Assembly: GCA_023423275.1 (NCBI GenBank)
Contig: JAFAFW010000045.1
Location: 1 to 64,000 of the forward strand
Source: Pseudomonadota bacterium
Lineage (GTDB): Bacteria > Pseudomonadota > Alphaproteobacteria > Rhizobiales > Hyphomicrobiaceae
Direction of reading: 5' to 3'
Length of the DNA stretch: 64,000 nt
A program made the translations under genes and the position numbers. Within the stretch, counting starts at the first letter, position 1; the number at the start of each line of letters is the position of its first letter. A model generated the notes under the pieces. The model ran no database searches. It was not told the DNA's origin and saw nothing but the letters and a program-made list of their open reading frames with translations. Shown in pieces: positions 54,220-62,458 of this stretch.

Positions 54220-55235
54220 GGCATCCTCCGACCGAAACGGCGCAGTTGGGCGCCAAGGCCGCGAAGTCCTGCGATGCCCCCGGGCATGAACGCCATGACC
54301 ACGATCAGCAGGATGCCAAAGATGATGTGCTGGAGCTGGACGTATCCGCGCAGAAGCTCAGGAACGAGCACCAGGAATAGCGCGCCGATCAGCGGGCCTG
54401 CCAGAGTCTGCATGCCGCCGATTACGTTCATGATCACGAGGTTTAGGGATTCGATCGGTCCGAAATTCGGCGGACTGATATAGCGTGCGTAGTGGGCCAG
54501 CATGCCGCCAGCAAAGCCGGCGAACGCACAAGCGATGACGAAGACGAGGACTTTTGTCCGGATAACGGGAATGCCAATGCACTCGGCAAGCTGCTCGGAC
54601 TCGCGGATTGCATTGATGAAGCGTCCGGTCTCAGACGAAAGAATGCGCGCGCATATCGCGATACAAAACGCGGCGGCGGCCAAAGCGAGGATGTAGAAAG
54701 TCTTCGGTTCGGCGAAGAACGGGCTGGGAGCGGGAATGCCCGACAGTCCATTGGCACCGCCCGTCATCGCGCCCCAGTCGACGAAGACCATGCGCAGGAC
54801 TTCGCCGAGAAGAAACGTGATGAGCACGAAGTATTTTCCCGTCAGCCGCAAAATGATCGGTCCGATCAGCAGCGCGAGCGTTGCGGACGCCAACGCACCG
54901 GCAGCAAGGCCACCAATGAACGGGAAACCGAGTTTCAGGACGACGTTGGCCGAGGCGTAGGCGCCGACACCGATAAACGCCGCGTGGCACAATGAGACGT
55001 GCCCGATACGGATGATGAGATGCAGGCTGCTGGCGCCGATGGCCGCGAAGCAGACCATGATCGCTATATGGTAGACGAAACGCTCGTCGATGGCGTAGGG
55101 CACGGCCGCGGCAAGAAGCGCCGCGATGGCGAGGATCGCGACAATCACATTGGATCGGTGCTTCCTGCCCACGGCTACGGCTGGCAAGACATCCGCACTC
55201 GAAGCGATCTCGGATCTTGACGTCATTCGGCTCAC
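54216..55235 (-). CDS. livM: Liv-type ABC importer permease (LivM-like)
   Basis: A 339-residue inner-membrane permease with about ten helices. Typical segments are LHLIIRIGHVSLCHAAFIGVGAYASA, GEVLRMVFVDWGAMTGGANGLSGIP and IRESEQLAECIGIPVIRTKVLVFVIACAFAGFAGGMLAHY. It overlaps livH and livG by four bases each, showing tight translational coupling. Confidence 0.93.
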   Translation of the reverse strand: MSRMTSRSEIASSADVLPAVAVGRKHRSNVIVAILAIAALLAAAVPYAIDERFVYHIAIMVCFAAIGASSLHLIIRIGHVSLCHAAFIGVGAYASANVVLKLGFPFIGGLAAGALASATLALLIGPIILRLTGKYFVLITFLLGEVLRMVFVDWGAMTGGANGLSGIPAPSPFFAEPKTFYILALAAAAFCIAICARILSSETGRFINAIRESEQLAECIGIPVIRTKVLVFVIACAFAGFAGGMLAHYARYISPPNFGPIESLNLVIMNVIGGMQTLAGPLIGALFLVLVPELLRGYVQLQHIIFGILLIVVMAFMPGGIAGLRGLGAQLRRFGRRMP

Positions 55236-56101
55236 TCGGGTTTACCCAAAAGGCCCCACGGCCGGAAGATGAGAAGGACGATCACGACACCGAACGACGC
55301 GTACGATGCGATCGAGCCGCCGTAGAGCGTTCCGAGAAGACTTTCAGTAAATCCAAGAAGGACTCCGCCGAGCGCCGCGCCGGGAATACTGCCCATACCC
55401 CCCAGGATCACGACGATGAACGCTACGAATAGCGGCCTCTCGCCCATGAATGGCGACACGGCATAGATCTGCCCGTAAAGCGCCCCCGCAAGCGCGGCCA
55501 GCGCGATCGCAACGAAGAATGCCAGTTTGTAGATCGAGCGGGTATCGATGCCTTGTGTTGCAGCGATCTCTACGTCCTGGGCAGCGGCCCGCATAGCGAG
55601 GCCCCAACGCGTGCGGATCATGAGGAAGTAGAATGCGCTCAAAGCGAGTAGGGAGACGCCGATCGTCACCAGCCGGTCAATGGGAGCGATGACACCCCCG
55701 AACCGCAAAATGCCGTCGAATGCGGCTGGAACGTTGCGCTCGAATGCGTCCCAGATCAACAGTGACGAATAAATGAGAACCATGTTGAGGCCGAGCAAGC
55801 CGATCATGCTCTGGAACATCTTCTCATAGAACCATCGGAAGACGAGCCATTCCAGAACAAGGGCCGGGATCGCGACCATGAACGGGACAAGGGCGATCGC
55901 AATCAGCCACGGCAGTTTGAAAACCGCATAGAGATAATAGAGCCCGAACCCGCCAAGCATTGCGAATTCACCGTGCGCAAAGTTGACGACGCGCATGATG
56001 CCGAAAAGCAGGGTGAAGCCGAGGGCAACCAGAATATAGATCGAGCTTAGGCTGAGACCGTTCACGACGATCTGCCCGAGGATAGTCGGGTTGGTCAGCA
56101 T
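55232..56101 (-). CDS. livH: Liv-type ABC importer permease (LivH-like)
   Basis: A 289-residue permease from the ATG at 56101; a GTG nine bases upstream is better spaced from GGGGGA and may be the true start. Hallmarks are VNGLSLSSIYILVALGFTLLFGIMRVVNFAHGEFAMLGGF and IRTRWGLAMRAAAQDVEIAATQGID. About eight helices. It follows the binding-protein gene by about 70 bases and is coupled to livM. Confidence 0.92.
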   Translation of the reverse strand: MLTNPTILGQIVVNGLSLSSIYILVALGFTLLFGIMRVVNFAHGEFAMLGGFGLYYLYAVFKLPWLIAIALVPFMVAIPALVLEWLVFRWFYEKMFQSMIGLLGLNMVLIYSSLLIWDAFERNVPAAFDGILRFGGVIAPIDRLVTIGVSLLALSAFYFLMIRTRWGLAMRAAAQDVEIAATQGIDTRSIYKLAFFVAIALAALAGALYGQIYAVSPFMGERPLFVAFIVVILGGMGSIPGAALGGVLLGFTESLLGTLYGGSIASYASFGVVIVLLIFRPWGLLGKPE

Positions 56102-56172
56102 CGATATCACGCGGCAATCCCCCGTCGCCGTTCGGGCGCGGCCGACGGGCCGCACCTCATGTGGCGGGTCGT

Positions 56173-57342
56173 TCAGTCGACGGCGAGCATTGCGCGGTTG
56201 ACGGGTTTGCCGTTCTTCACCTCGACGACATAAAAGGGCAGTGCGAGCTGATGGTTGACGCCGTAATTGGCCATCCCCGTCCAGCGCAGCGGTCCATAAA
56301 CGCCCGCATCGTAGCCGGTCAGGCCTTCCACCTGGTCACGTACTTTGGTGGTGTCGTCCACGGTCCCGGCTCTGCGAAGCGCCTCGAACAGGATTTTTGT
56401 CGCGTTGTAAAAAGCAGGTGTCTGCGAGTTTATGATGCCTGCGCCGTACTTGGTTTCATAAGCCTGGGTAAAGGGCTTCATCGCGGGCGAGTCGAAGTCG
56501 ACCATCTCATACGAGATGAAGCCCTCGGCCTGCCTGCCCGCAACTTCGATTATTTCGGGAACCGACGGTCCGCCCATCTGCAGGATCGTCTTGTCAAAGC
56601 CGATCTGCCGCGCCTGCTTGACCATGAGACCGGCTTCGCCGGGCGCATTGAAGTTGATGTCGAAGCCGTCGATGCCGGCAGCCATCATGCGGGTGATGAG
56701 CGGGGAAAATTCCTTCGAGCCGCGCTCGTAATAATCCACGACAGTGTCGATGCCGTTGTCCTTGTAGAGCTTCACGAGCGGCGGTGCCACGGATTGGCCG
56801 ATTGCGTCGTTCGGAACGAGAATGCCAACCTTGTTGAGCTTCAGGTTGTCCTTCACCCACTTCATCATGTTCGGCGCGTATTCCAGGTTTGTCAGCGTAA
56901 ACCTGAAATTATAGGAAGCCTTGTGGTCGTTCTGTAGGATCTTCGGCGTATAGCCGTTGGACATCAGAAGCACCTTTGCAGGCGTCGTGACTTCCATCGT
57001 GCTGAGCACCGGGTTCGAGCCGATCGGCCCGACGATGTACTTGACCTTGTCCTGGAAGACGAGCCGCTCGGCAGCGGTTTTTCCGCCCTGTCCGGTGTAT
57101 TGATCGTCGTACATCAGCAATTCGATATTGTAGGTCTTGTCGCCGACCTTGAGGCCGCCGGCCTTGTTGACCTCGTCGATAGCGAGCTCAGCTCCGCGCT
57201 TGATTGCAAGACCCCAAGCCGTCCCGCCGCCGGAAAGGCTGCCGATGCCGCCGATCTTCAAGGTTTCGGCGGACCACGTTGGCGTAGCTGCACCCGCAAG
57301 AAGAACAAGTGCCATTGCCGTCTTTGTCACGACGCATGTCAC
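56173..57342 (-). CDS. Liv-type periplasmic substrate-binding protein
   Basis: A 389-residue periplasmic binding protein (LivJ/urea/amide type). Signal peptide about 1-25, then LKIGGIGSLSGGGTAWGLAIKRGAELAIDEVNKAGGLKVG, YIVGPIGSNPVLSTMEVTTPAKVLLMSNGYTP and VGILVPNDAIGQSVAPPLVKLYKDNGIDTV. It is the first gene of the importer operon and begins downstream of a promoter carrying the shared GntR site. The cargo is probably the substrate handled by the neighbouring hydrolases; related proteins bind amino acids, short amides, urea and aromatic acids. Confidence 0.92.
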   Translation of the reverse strand: MTCVVTKTAMALVLLAGAATPTWSAETLKIGGIGSLSGGGTAWGLAIKRGAELAIDEVNKAGGLKVGDKTYNIELLMYDDQYTGQGGKTAAERLVFQDKVKYIVGPIGSNPVLSTMEVTTPAKVLLMSNGYTPKILQNDHKASYNFRFTLTNLEYAPNMMKWVKDNLKLNKVGILVPNDAIGQSVAPPLVKLYKDNGIDTVVDYYERGSKEFSPLITRMMAAGIDGFDINFNAPGEAGLMVKQARQIGFDKTILQMGGPSVPEIIEVAGRQAEGFISYEMVDFDSPAMKPFTQAYETKYGAGIINSQTPAFYNATKILFEALRRAGTVDDTTKVRDQVEGLTGYDAGVYGPLRWTGMANYGVNHQLALPFYVVEVKNGKPVNRAMLAVD

Positions 57343-57416
57343 GATTTACCCTCCTTATTTGTTGTTTTTCAGCCATTTATGCCCCGATGCGCAACTTCGG
57401 GTCACTAGCTTGGACA

Positions 57417-57446
57417 ATTATGCGAGCAAAAATAATACGCCGTCAA
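57417..57446 (-). promoter_or_regulatory. sigma-70-like promoter of the Liv importer operon
   Basis: On the minus strand TTGACG (57441-57446) is followed after 18 bases by CATAAT (57417-57422). The -35 box is part of the GntR operator, so repressor binding would exclude polymerase. Confidence 0.55.
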
Positions 57447-57456
57447 CTGTCGACAA
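57441..57456. promoter_or_regulatory. GntR operator candidate, copy 2
   Basis: The reverse complement reads TTGTCGACAGTTGACG, identical over 16 bases to the site at 51768-51783. It overlaps the -35 boxes of both divergent promoters (TTGACG toward the binding protein, TCGACA toward the fusion gene), an ideal place for joint repression. Confidence 0.7.
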
Positions 57457-57478
57457 TTATTGGTCCGCTGCTTATAGT
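57450..57478 (+). promoter_or_regulatory. sigma-70-like promoter of the nitroreductase-fusion operon
   Basis: TCGACA (57450-57455), 17 bases, then TATAGT (57473-57478). The start point would fall at about 57485, on the ATG itself, which implies a leaderless message; no ribosome site precedes this ATG. Confidence 0.5.
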
Positions 57479-57484
57479 TTCGTA

Positions 57485-58876
57485 ATGATCGTCGATGCGC
57501 CCATTCAGATCCAGCCTATGTCGGCACTCCCTGAATCAAGGCATTCAGCCCCCATCGAAGTAGATGTCGTTCTTGCGAAACTCGCGGAGCGTTACTCCTG
57601 TCGGGAATTCGACGACACGCCGATCCAAGCATCGGAGCTGGAGGCGATCATCGAGGATGGACTGCAAGCCCCGTCGTCCTGCAATCATCAAAATTGGCAC
57701 TTCATTGCAGTAACGGATAAAGGCTTGAAGCGACGCGCACGCGAGATTTCAGGCGGCAATCACCATTTCGAATTCTGTTCGGTTCTTATTTATCTCTGCT
57801 TTCAGAAGGGCTGGACGCACGACAAGTTCTCCATCGTGCAGAGCGTGGCGGCAGCCTGCTATCACATGATGCTGAGTGCCCATCTGCGCGGCTATTCCGC
57901 GATCTGGAATGCCGGAATCGGAAATCAAGCGGTGATCGCCACCATGCTCGGAGTTCCGCCGACCTTCGAGATCCAAGGCGCTCTTTGTATCGGCCGTCCT
58001 AAGCCGACTGCCCCGGCGATGAAGGCGCCACGTCGTCCTCGGGGCGAGGTTTGGTCGCTGAACAGGTTTACCCGGCCGGCCCACGCGGTATATCCAGCGA
58101 AACCCGCAGCATCCTACCCGTTCTTCAAGATCAGCAATGCCAGGAATCCCTACGCCGAATGGCGCCCTCAGATCTGGGGTTGGGACCGGGTAGCGGATTT
58201 CCGGGGGCATGGGGTCTGGGCCAAGTCGCCCATTGCCGGCGTCTATCGTTCCCGCCGGCAGGGAGAGACCACCGCCGCAGAACTCAGCGTTTTGGGGAAA
58301 GTCTCCGCAGGGGCGCGTGTTGTCGACATCATGCCGTGGGGTGGTACGCACACCGTAGAAATCGCGAAGAGACTAGGCCCCGATGTACGGTTGGCGGCTG
58401 CGGATCTAGCTGATGGAAATCTTTCTTTCATTGCGGAGCGTTTGCGGCAGGAGGGCATTGCGCAGCCCATCGAATGTCTGCTCATGGACGGACCCAAGCT
58501 GCCGCTGGAAGACAACAGCATGGACGCCGTCACGCTGTTCCAGGTCCTGGAGCATGCGCCTGAACCTGAGCGGCTGTTGGAAGAGGTCAGGAGAGTGTTG
58601 AAGCCGGGTGGGACGGCGGTGTTGACGGTCCGAAACCTCTATTCGATGTTCGGGCTTTCCTTTCACCTCCGACTTTCGCGTGAGCAAGTGCCCAATCAAG
58701 GTCCGTATCGGCCGATGGCGGCCACGCGAGTTCGCGCGATGCTGGCATCTCGCTTCAGGATCGATCGCGAGGTGGGTATCTCGCTCGGAAGCGAAGGCGA
58801 CGATAATATCGTCACGGGGCCGCTGCGCTACGTCTCGCGTGTCTTCGCCGTGCGGGTTGTGAAGGCGGCGCCATGA
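57485..58876 (+). CDS. nitroreductase-methyltransferase fusion protein
   Basis: A 463-residue two-domain protein. Residues about 28-180 form an FMN-dependent nitroreductase-type domain: RYSCREFDDTPI (36-47), LEAIIEDGLQAPSSCNHQNWHFIAVTD (52-78) and AHLRGYSAIWNAGIG. A linker (about 181-270) rich in Pro, Trp and Arg follows. Residues about 275-460 form a class I SAM methyltransferase (LEDNSMDAVTLFQVLEHAPEPERLLEEVRRVLKPGG). Motif I reads VVDIMPWGGTHT instead of the usual D-x-GxGxG, so cofactor binding may be altered. The stop overlaps the next gene (ATGA). Function unknown; reduction or oxygenation coupled to methylation of the same compound is possible. Confidence 0.85.
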   Translation: MIVDAPIQIQPMSALPESRHSAPIEVDVVLAKLAERYSCREFDDTPIQASELEAIIEDGLQAPSSCNHQNWHFIAVTDKGLKRRAREISGGNHHFEFCSVLIYLCFQKGWTHDKFSIVQSVAAACYHMMLSAHLRGYSAIWNAGIGNQAVIATMLGVPPTFEIQGALCIGRPKPTAPAMKAPRRPRGEVWSLNRFTRPAHAVYPAKPAASYPFFKISNARNPYAEWRPQIWGWDRVADFRGHGVWAKSPIAGVYRSRRQGETTAAELSVLGKVSAGARVVDIMPWGGTHTVEIAKRLGPDVRLAAADLADGNLSFIAERLRQEGIAQPIECLLMDGPKLPLEDNSMDAVTLFQVLEHAPEPERLLEEVRRVLKPGGTAVLTVRNLYSMFGLSFHLRLSREQVPNQGPYRPMAATRVRAMLASRFRIDREVGISLGSEGDDNIVTGPLRYVSRVFAVRVVKAAP

Positions 58877-59814
58877 AGGAAGGCTCTGGAAATGACGTGT
58901 CTCCTATCGGTGAAGACCGCGTCCCATACTCGCCGATCGTAACGCGGCCTGCGTTCGCTTGGCCCGGAGGTGCAAACGTTGCGCTATGGGTGGTGCCCAA
59001 CGTCGAGCACTATGAATATCTGCCGGCTATCGAAGCGCGAGATCCTTGGCCGCGCAGCCCCCATCCGGACGTACTGGGATACGGCCTGCGGGACTACGGC
59101 AATCGGGTCGGCCTATGGCGGATGTTCGACGTCATGGATCATTTCGGCATTCGCTGTACGACGTCGCTGAACCTAGCGGTGTTCGATCATTATCCGCAAA
59201 TCCTCGAGGCCTGCGAACGGCGCCGCTGGGACGTCATGGCCCATGGCCTCTATAACACGCGATACCATTGGAATTTGCCGGAAGACATTGAGCGTGCGGC
59301 GATCGAGGAATGCGTCCTTTCCTATCGTCGCCATACCGGCCGCCAGCTTGCGGGCTGGTTCTCACCGGCGGCGACGTTCACGCTGAACACGCCGGATCTC
59401 GTGGCCGAGGCCGGCATCAAGTATTACTGCGACTGGTATCATGATGATCAGCCGTTCCCGATCCGTGTGAGAAACGGGCGCCTGATAACTATCCCTTATC
59501 AGATGGATATCAACGATGCGATGACCTACCGCCAGGCCATCGAGGCGGCCGAGTTCGCTCGTATGATCACCGATCATTTCGATTGCATTTATCAGGAGGC
59601 CAAACAGCGTCCGCTGGTCATGTGCATCGCGTTGCATCCCTACATCATGGGACAGCCGCACCGGATCCGTCACCTTGAGCAGGCGCTCGGTCACGTCTTG
59701 TCCCATTCCGGAGTGTGGGTTGCGACTGGCGAGGAGATCGCGGACTGGTATACCGCCAACGCATTGCCTGAGGTGGAAGAGCACCTCGCCGCCGAGCAAG
59801 GGGGCGCCAGGTGA
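58873..59814 (+). CDS. polysaccharide-deacetylase-family hydrolase, PuuE-like (paralogue 2)
   Basis: A 313-residue cytosolic NodB-fold protein. Marks shared with the paralogues are LRDYGNRVGLWRMFDVMDHFG, RRWDVMAHGLYNTRYHW, GWFSPAATFTLNTPDLVAEAG, DWYHDDQPFPIR and IALHPYIMGQPHRIR. The start overlaps the fusion gene by four bases and its stop overlaps paralogue 3 (GTGA), so the three genes are translated together. Probable amidohydrolase on a small cyclic substrate. Confidence 0.85.
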   Translation: MKEGSGNDVSPIGEDRVPYSPIVTRPAFAWPGGANVALWVVPNVEHYEYLPAIEARDPWPRSPHPDVLGYGLRDYGNRVGLWRMFDVMDHFGIRCTTSLNLAVFDHYPQILEACERRRWDVMAHGLYNTRYHWNLPEDIERAAIEECVLSYRRHTGRQLAGWFSPAATFTLNTPDLVAEAGIKYYCDWYHDDQPFPIRVRNGRLITIPYQMDINDAMTYRQAIEAAEFARMITDHFDCIYQEAKQRPLVMCIALHPYIMGQPHRIRHLEQALGHVLSHSGVWVATGEEIADWYTANALPEVEEHLAAEQGGAR

Positions 59815-60722
59815 CGATACCTTGCGAGGGTATGGACCACGCGCTCTATGCTTTCTCGGCATTGCCCGAGCGGCCGCCTCTTTCATGGCCTGAGGGCCGC
59901 GCTCTCGCCGGCACGGTGTTCCTCTATCTCGAACATTGGGAATTGCTGCCGCCGGAGAATGCGGTGCGCGATCCCCGCTTTCGCGATTCCTTCGGCGATT
60001 TCCGGCCGGATTACCGAACATATACCTGGAGGGAATACGGCAACCGGGTCGGTGTATTCCGGCTTCTCGAAGCCCTCGACCGGAGCGCGTTGCCGGTGAC
60101 GGTCGTCGCAAATGCGAGCGCCTGCGAAAGGTATCCCTATCTCGTCGACGAATTGATGCGCCGGAACTACGAATTCGCAGCGCATGGGTCCCACGCGACG
60201 CGCATGCTGACGAGCCGCATGTCTGAGGTCGAAGAGCGTGAATTCATCGCCGAATCCGTTGATAGGATTACGCGGGTCATCGGCCGTCGGCCCTCGGGTT
60301 GGATCGGCCAGGACTATGGCGAATCCACGCGTACGCCGACCCTGCTGGCCGAGGCCGGTCTTTCCTATCTGGCGGACTGGCCCAACGACGATCTCCCCTG
60401 TCTCATGATCGGGGGGAAGATCGTGTCGCTGCCGAACCAGTCCGAATGGGACGATGTACAGCTCATGTGGCACAGACGGTTGCTGTCGCCGCGCTTTCCC
60501 GAGATCGTCCGCGACGCCGCCACGACACTCGCCGATGAAGCCGCGCGGACCCGTGCAGGTCGTTTCATGGGGCTGCATCTCCATCCATGGCTTTCGGGCA
60601 TGCCGCACCGCTTTCCGCATGTCGCGCGCGCCATTGAAGCATTCGCTGCGACGCCTGGTCTTTGGCCCGCAACCGCAGAGCAGGTCGTTCGCGTCGCCGC
60701 ACCGCAACTTCGTCCAGCTTAA
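59811..60722 (+). CDS. polysaccharide-deacetylase-family hydrolase, PuuE-like (paralogue 3)
   Basis: A 303-residue protein starting at GTG. It keeps WREYGNRVGVFRLLEALD, RNYEFAAHGSHATRML, GWIGQDYGESTRTPTLLAEAG, DWPNDDLPCLM and LHLHPWLSGMPHRFP, but is the most divergent of the three. Tandem arrangement with paralogue 2 suggests a hetero-oligomer or successive steps on related substrates. Confidence 0.84.
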   Translation: MTIPCEGMDHALYAFSALPERPPLSWPEGRALAGTVFLYLEHWELLPPENAVRDPRFRDSFGDFRPDYRTYTWREYGNRVGVFRLLEALDRSALPVTVVANASACERYPYLVDELMRRNYEFAAHGSHATRMLTSRMSEVEEREFIAESVDRITRVIGRRPSGWIGQDYGESTRTPTLLAEAGLSYLADWPNDDLPCLMIGGKIVSLPNQSEWDDVQLMWHRRLLSPRFPEIVRDAATTLADEAARTRAGRFMGLHLHPWLSGMPHRFPHVARAIEAFAATPGLWPATAEQVVRVAAPQLRPA

Positions 60723-60746
60723 GTAACCGGCTCGGAGCACTTCGCC

Positions 60747-62105
60747 GTGAACGAATTCAGGATGATCTCGACCAGCGGCTTGCTGGGCTACGGATTTCCC
60801 GCAGCGTCGCTGGAAGCCGGCCTTGCGCGCGAGCCGCACCTGATTGGAGTCGACGGAGGAAGTACAGATCCAGGCCCCTATTATCTCGGTTCAGGCAAGC
60901 CTCTGAATTCGCGCGTCGCTATGAAGCGGGATATTTCGCTGATGCTCCGCGCCGCGATTTCACAGCGCATTCCTCTGGTCATCAGTAGTTGCGGCGGAGC
61001 CGGCGGCGAGCCGCACCTTGGCGTCGTCGTCGATATCGTGCGCGAACTCGCCCGGGAGGACGGGCTCCATTTCAAGATGGCGGTCATCCACGCCGATCAG
61101 ACGCACGATACGGTCAAAGGCTTGCTTCGCAACGGCGCCATCCGGTCTCTGCAGAATTCACCGGACATCGACGACGACGTCATCGACAAGTCCAACCGGA
61201 TCGTCGCGATGATGGGGGCGGAACCCTATATTCATGCTCTGGACGCGGGTGCGCAAGTCGTTCTGGGCGGTCGCACGTCGGACCCCGCGCCGTGGGCTGC
61301 TGCTGCGATGCGGGCAGGGCTGCCTCCGGCGCCGTCATGGTACGCCGGCAAGATGCTGGAATGCGGCGCTACTCCCTCTATCCCCAAGGGACATGATTGC
61401 CTGATCGTGGGCGTCCGTCCCGACGGCATCGTCGCCGAGCCACTCAACCCGATCCGCCGGTGCACACCTCTTTCACTGGCCAATCACAGCCTGCACGAGA
61501 ACGCGAGCCCCTGCTTCCATGTCGAGCCGGGCGGTATCCTTGACACCACCGACTGCACCTTCGAGGCGCTCAGTGACCGCAGCGTCTTTGTTTCGGGAAT
61601 GCGTTGGGACCCGCAGCCCTACACCGTCAAGCTGGAGGGGACGCAACTCGTCGGTCATCGCGCGATAACGATCTGTGGCACGCGCGATCCAATGCTGATC
61701 GAAGGGTTCGATTCCTTCATCGCGTCCGTACGCCAGGCCGTCGCAGAGAAAGTCAGCGGGTTCGGCCTTTCGCCCGATCGCTACCGGCTCGTGTTTCGCG
61801 TCTACGGCAAGGACGGCGTGATGGGGCCGATGGAGCCGATCAAGGACATCCGATCCCACGAACTCGGCATCCTGGCAGAGGTTGTTGCCGACACGCAGGA
61901 TATCGCCAATGCGGTGATTGCCTTCGCGCGCGTGTCGCTGCTCCATACGGATTTTCCCGGGCGGCTCTGCCGCGAAGGGAACATGGCGTTTCCGTTCTCG
62001 CCGTCCGATATGGAGCTGCAGCCGCTGTACCGCTTCAGCATCTTCCACACCGCGGCTCTGGACGATCCGCTGAAACTTTTTCCCATCGAATACGAGGACC
62101 TGTAA
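60747..62105 (+). CDS. AtuA-family (DUF1446) protein
   Basis: A 452-residue protein of the acyclic terpene utilisation AtuA/DUF1446 family, starting at GTG. Recognisable parts are LIGVDGGSTDPGPYYLGSGKPLNSRVAMKRDISLML, VISSCGGAGGEPHLG, ALDAGAQVVLGGRTSDPAPWAAAAM, and HENASPCFHVEPGGILDTTDCTFE. AtuA is needed for citronellol/geraniol breakdown in Pseudomonas, but its chemical role is not established. Here it pairs with a DUF4387 protein, its usual partner, and no other atu genes are present. Confidence 0.88.
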   Translation: MNEFRMISTSGLLGYGFPAASLEAGLAREPHLIGVDGGSTDPGPYYLGSGKPLNSRVAMKRDISLMLRAAISQRIPLVISSCGGAGGEPHLGVVVDIVRELAREDGLHFKMAVIHADQTHDTVKGLLRNGAIRSLQNSPDIDDDVIDKSNRIVAMMGAEPYIHALDAGAQVVLGGRTSDPAPWAAAAMRAGLPPAPSWYAGKMLECGATPSIPKGHDCLIVGVRPDGIVAEPLNPIRRCTPLSLANHSLHENASPCFHVEPGGILDTTDCTFEALSDRSVFVSGMRWDPQPYTVKLEGTQLVGHRAITICGTRDPMLIEGFDSFIASVRQAVAEKVSGFGLSPDRYRLVFRVYGKDGVMGPMEPIKDIRSHELGILAEVVADTQDIANAVIAFARVSLLHTDFPGRLCREGNMAFPFSPSDMELQPLYRFSIFHTAALDDPLKLFPIEYEDL

Positions 62106-62446
62106 TGGCCCGGATCGCTGAGATTGCCCAAGTCTGCAAGAGCAAGAACGCGGGCCCATTCGAATTGACGATCGATGTCGTATTCGAATCCCGGGAGCTA
62201 TACGACCGCGTGGTTGCGACCGGCGTCCTGAGCGCAGCTCTGTTCGCGCGCCTGTACGATGTCTCGGAGAACCAGGTGCTGTTCACGCCCTATCCTGCCG
62301 GCAATGCCTTCAAGGCGACCATTCCCCGGTGGATATCGTCCGGGGATATCGGCGATACCGACATATATGGGGCTCAGCAGCACGCTCCTCTGCTTGACGT
62401 TGACATTCCTCTTGTCGCCCCGCCTGCTTCAGCCCGGCAGAAGTGA
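62105..62446 (+). CDS. DUF4387 protein, partner of AtuA-family protein
   Basis: A 113-residue protein, MARIAEIAQVCKSKNAGPFELTIDVVFESRELYDRVVATGVLSAALFARLYDV, typical of DUF4387. The first base of its ATG is the last base of the upstream stop (TAATG), and the two families are almost always encoded together, indicating a complex. Molecular function unknown. Confidence 0.85.
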   Translation: MARIAEIAQVCKSKNAGPFELTIDVVFESRELYDRVVATGVLSAALFARLYDVSENQVLFTPYPAGNAFKATIPRWISSGDIGDTDIYGAQQHAPLLDVDIPLVAPPASARQK

Positions 62447-62458
62447 GGGCATTTTGCC

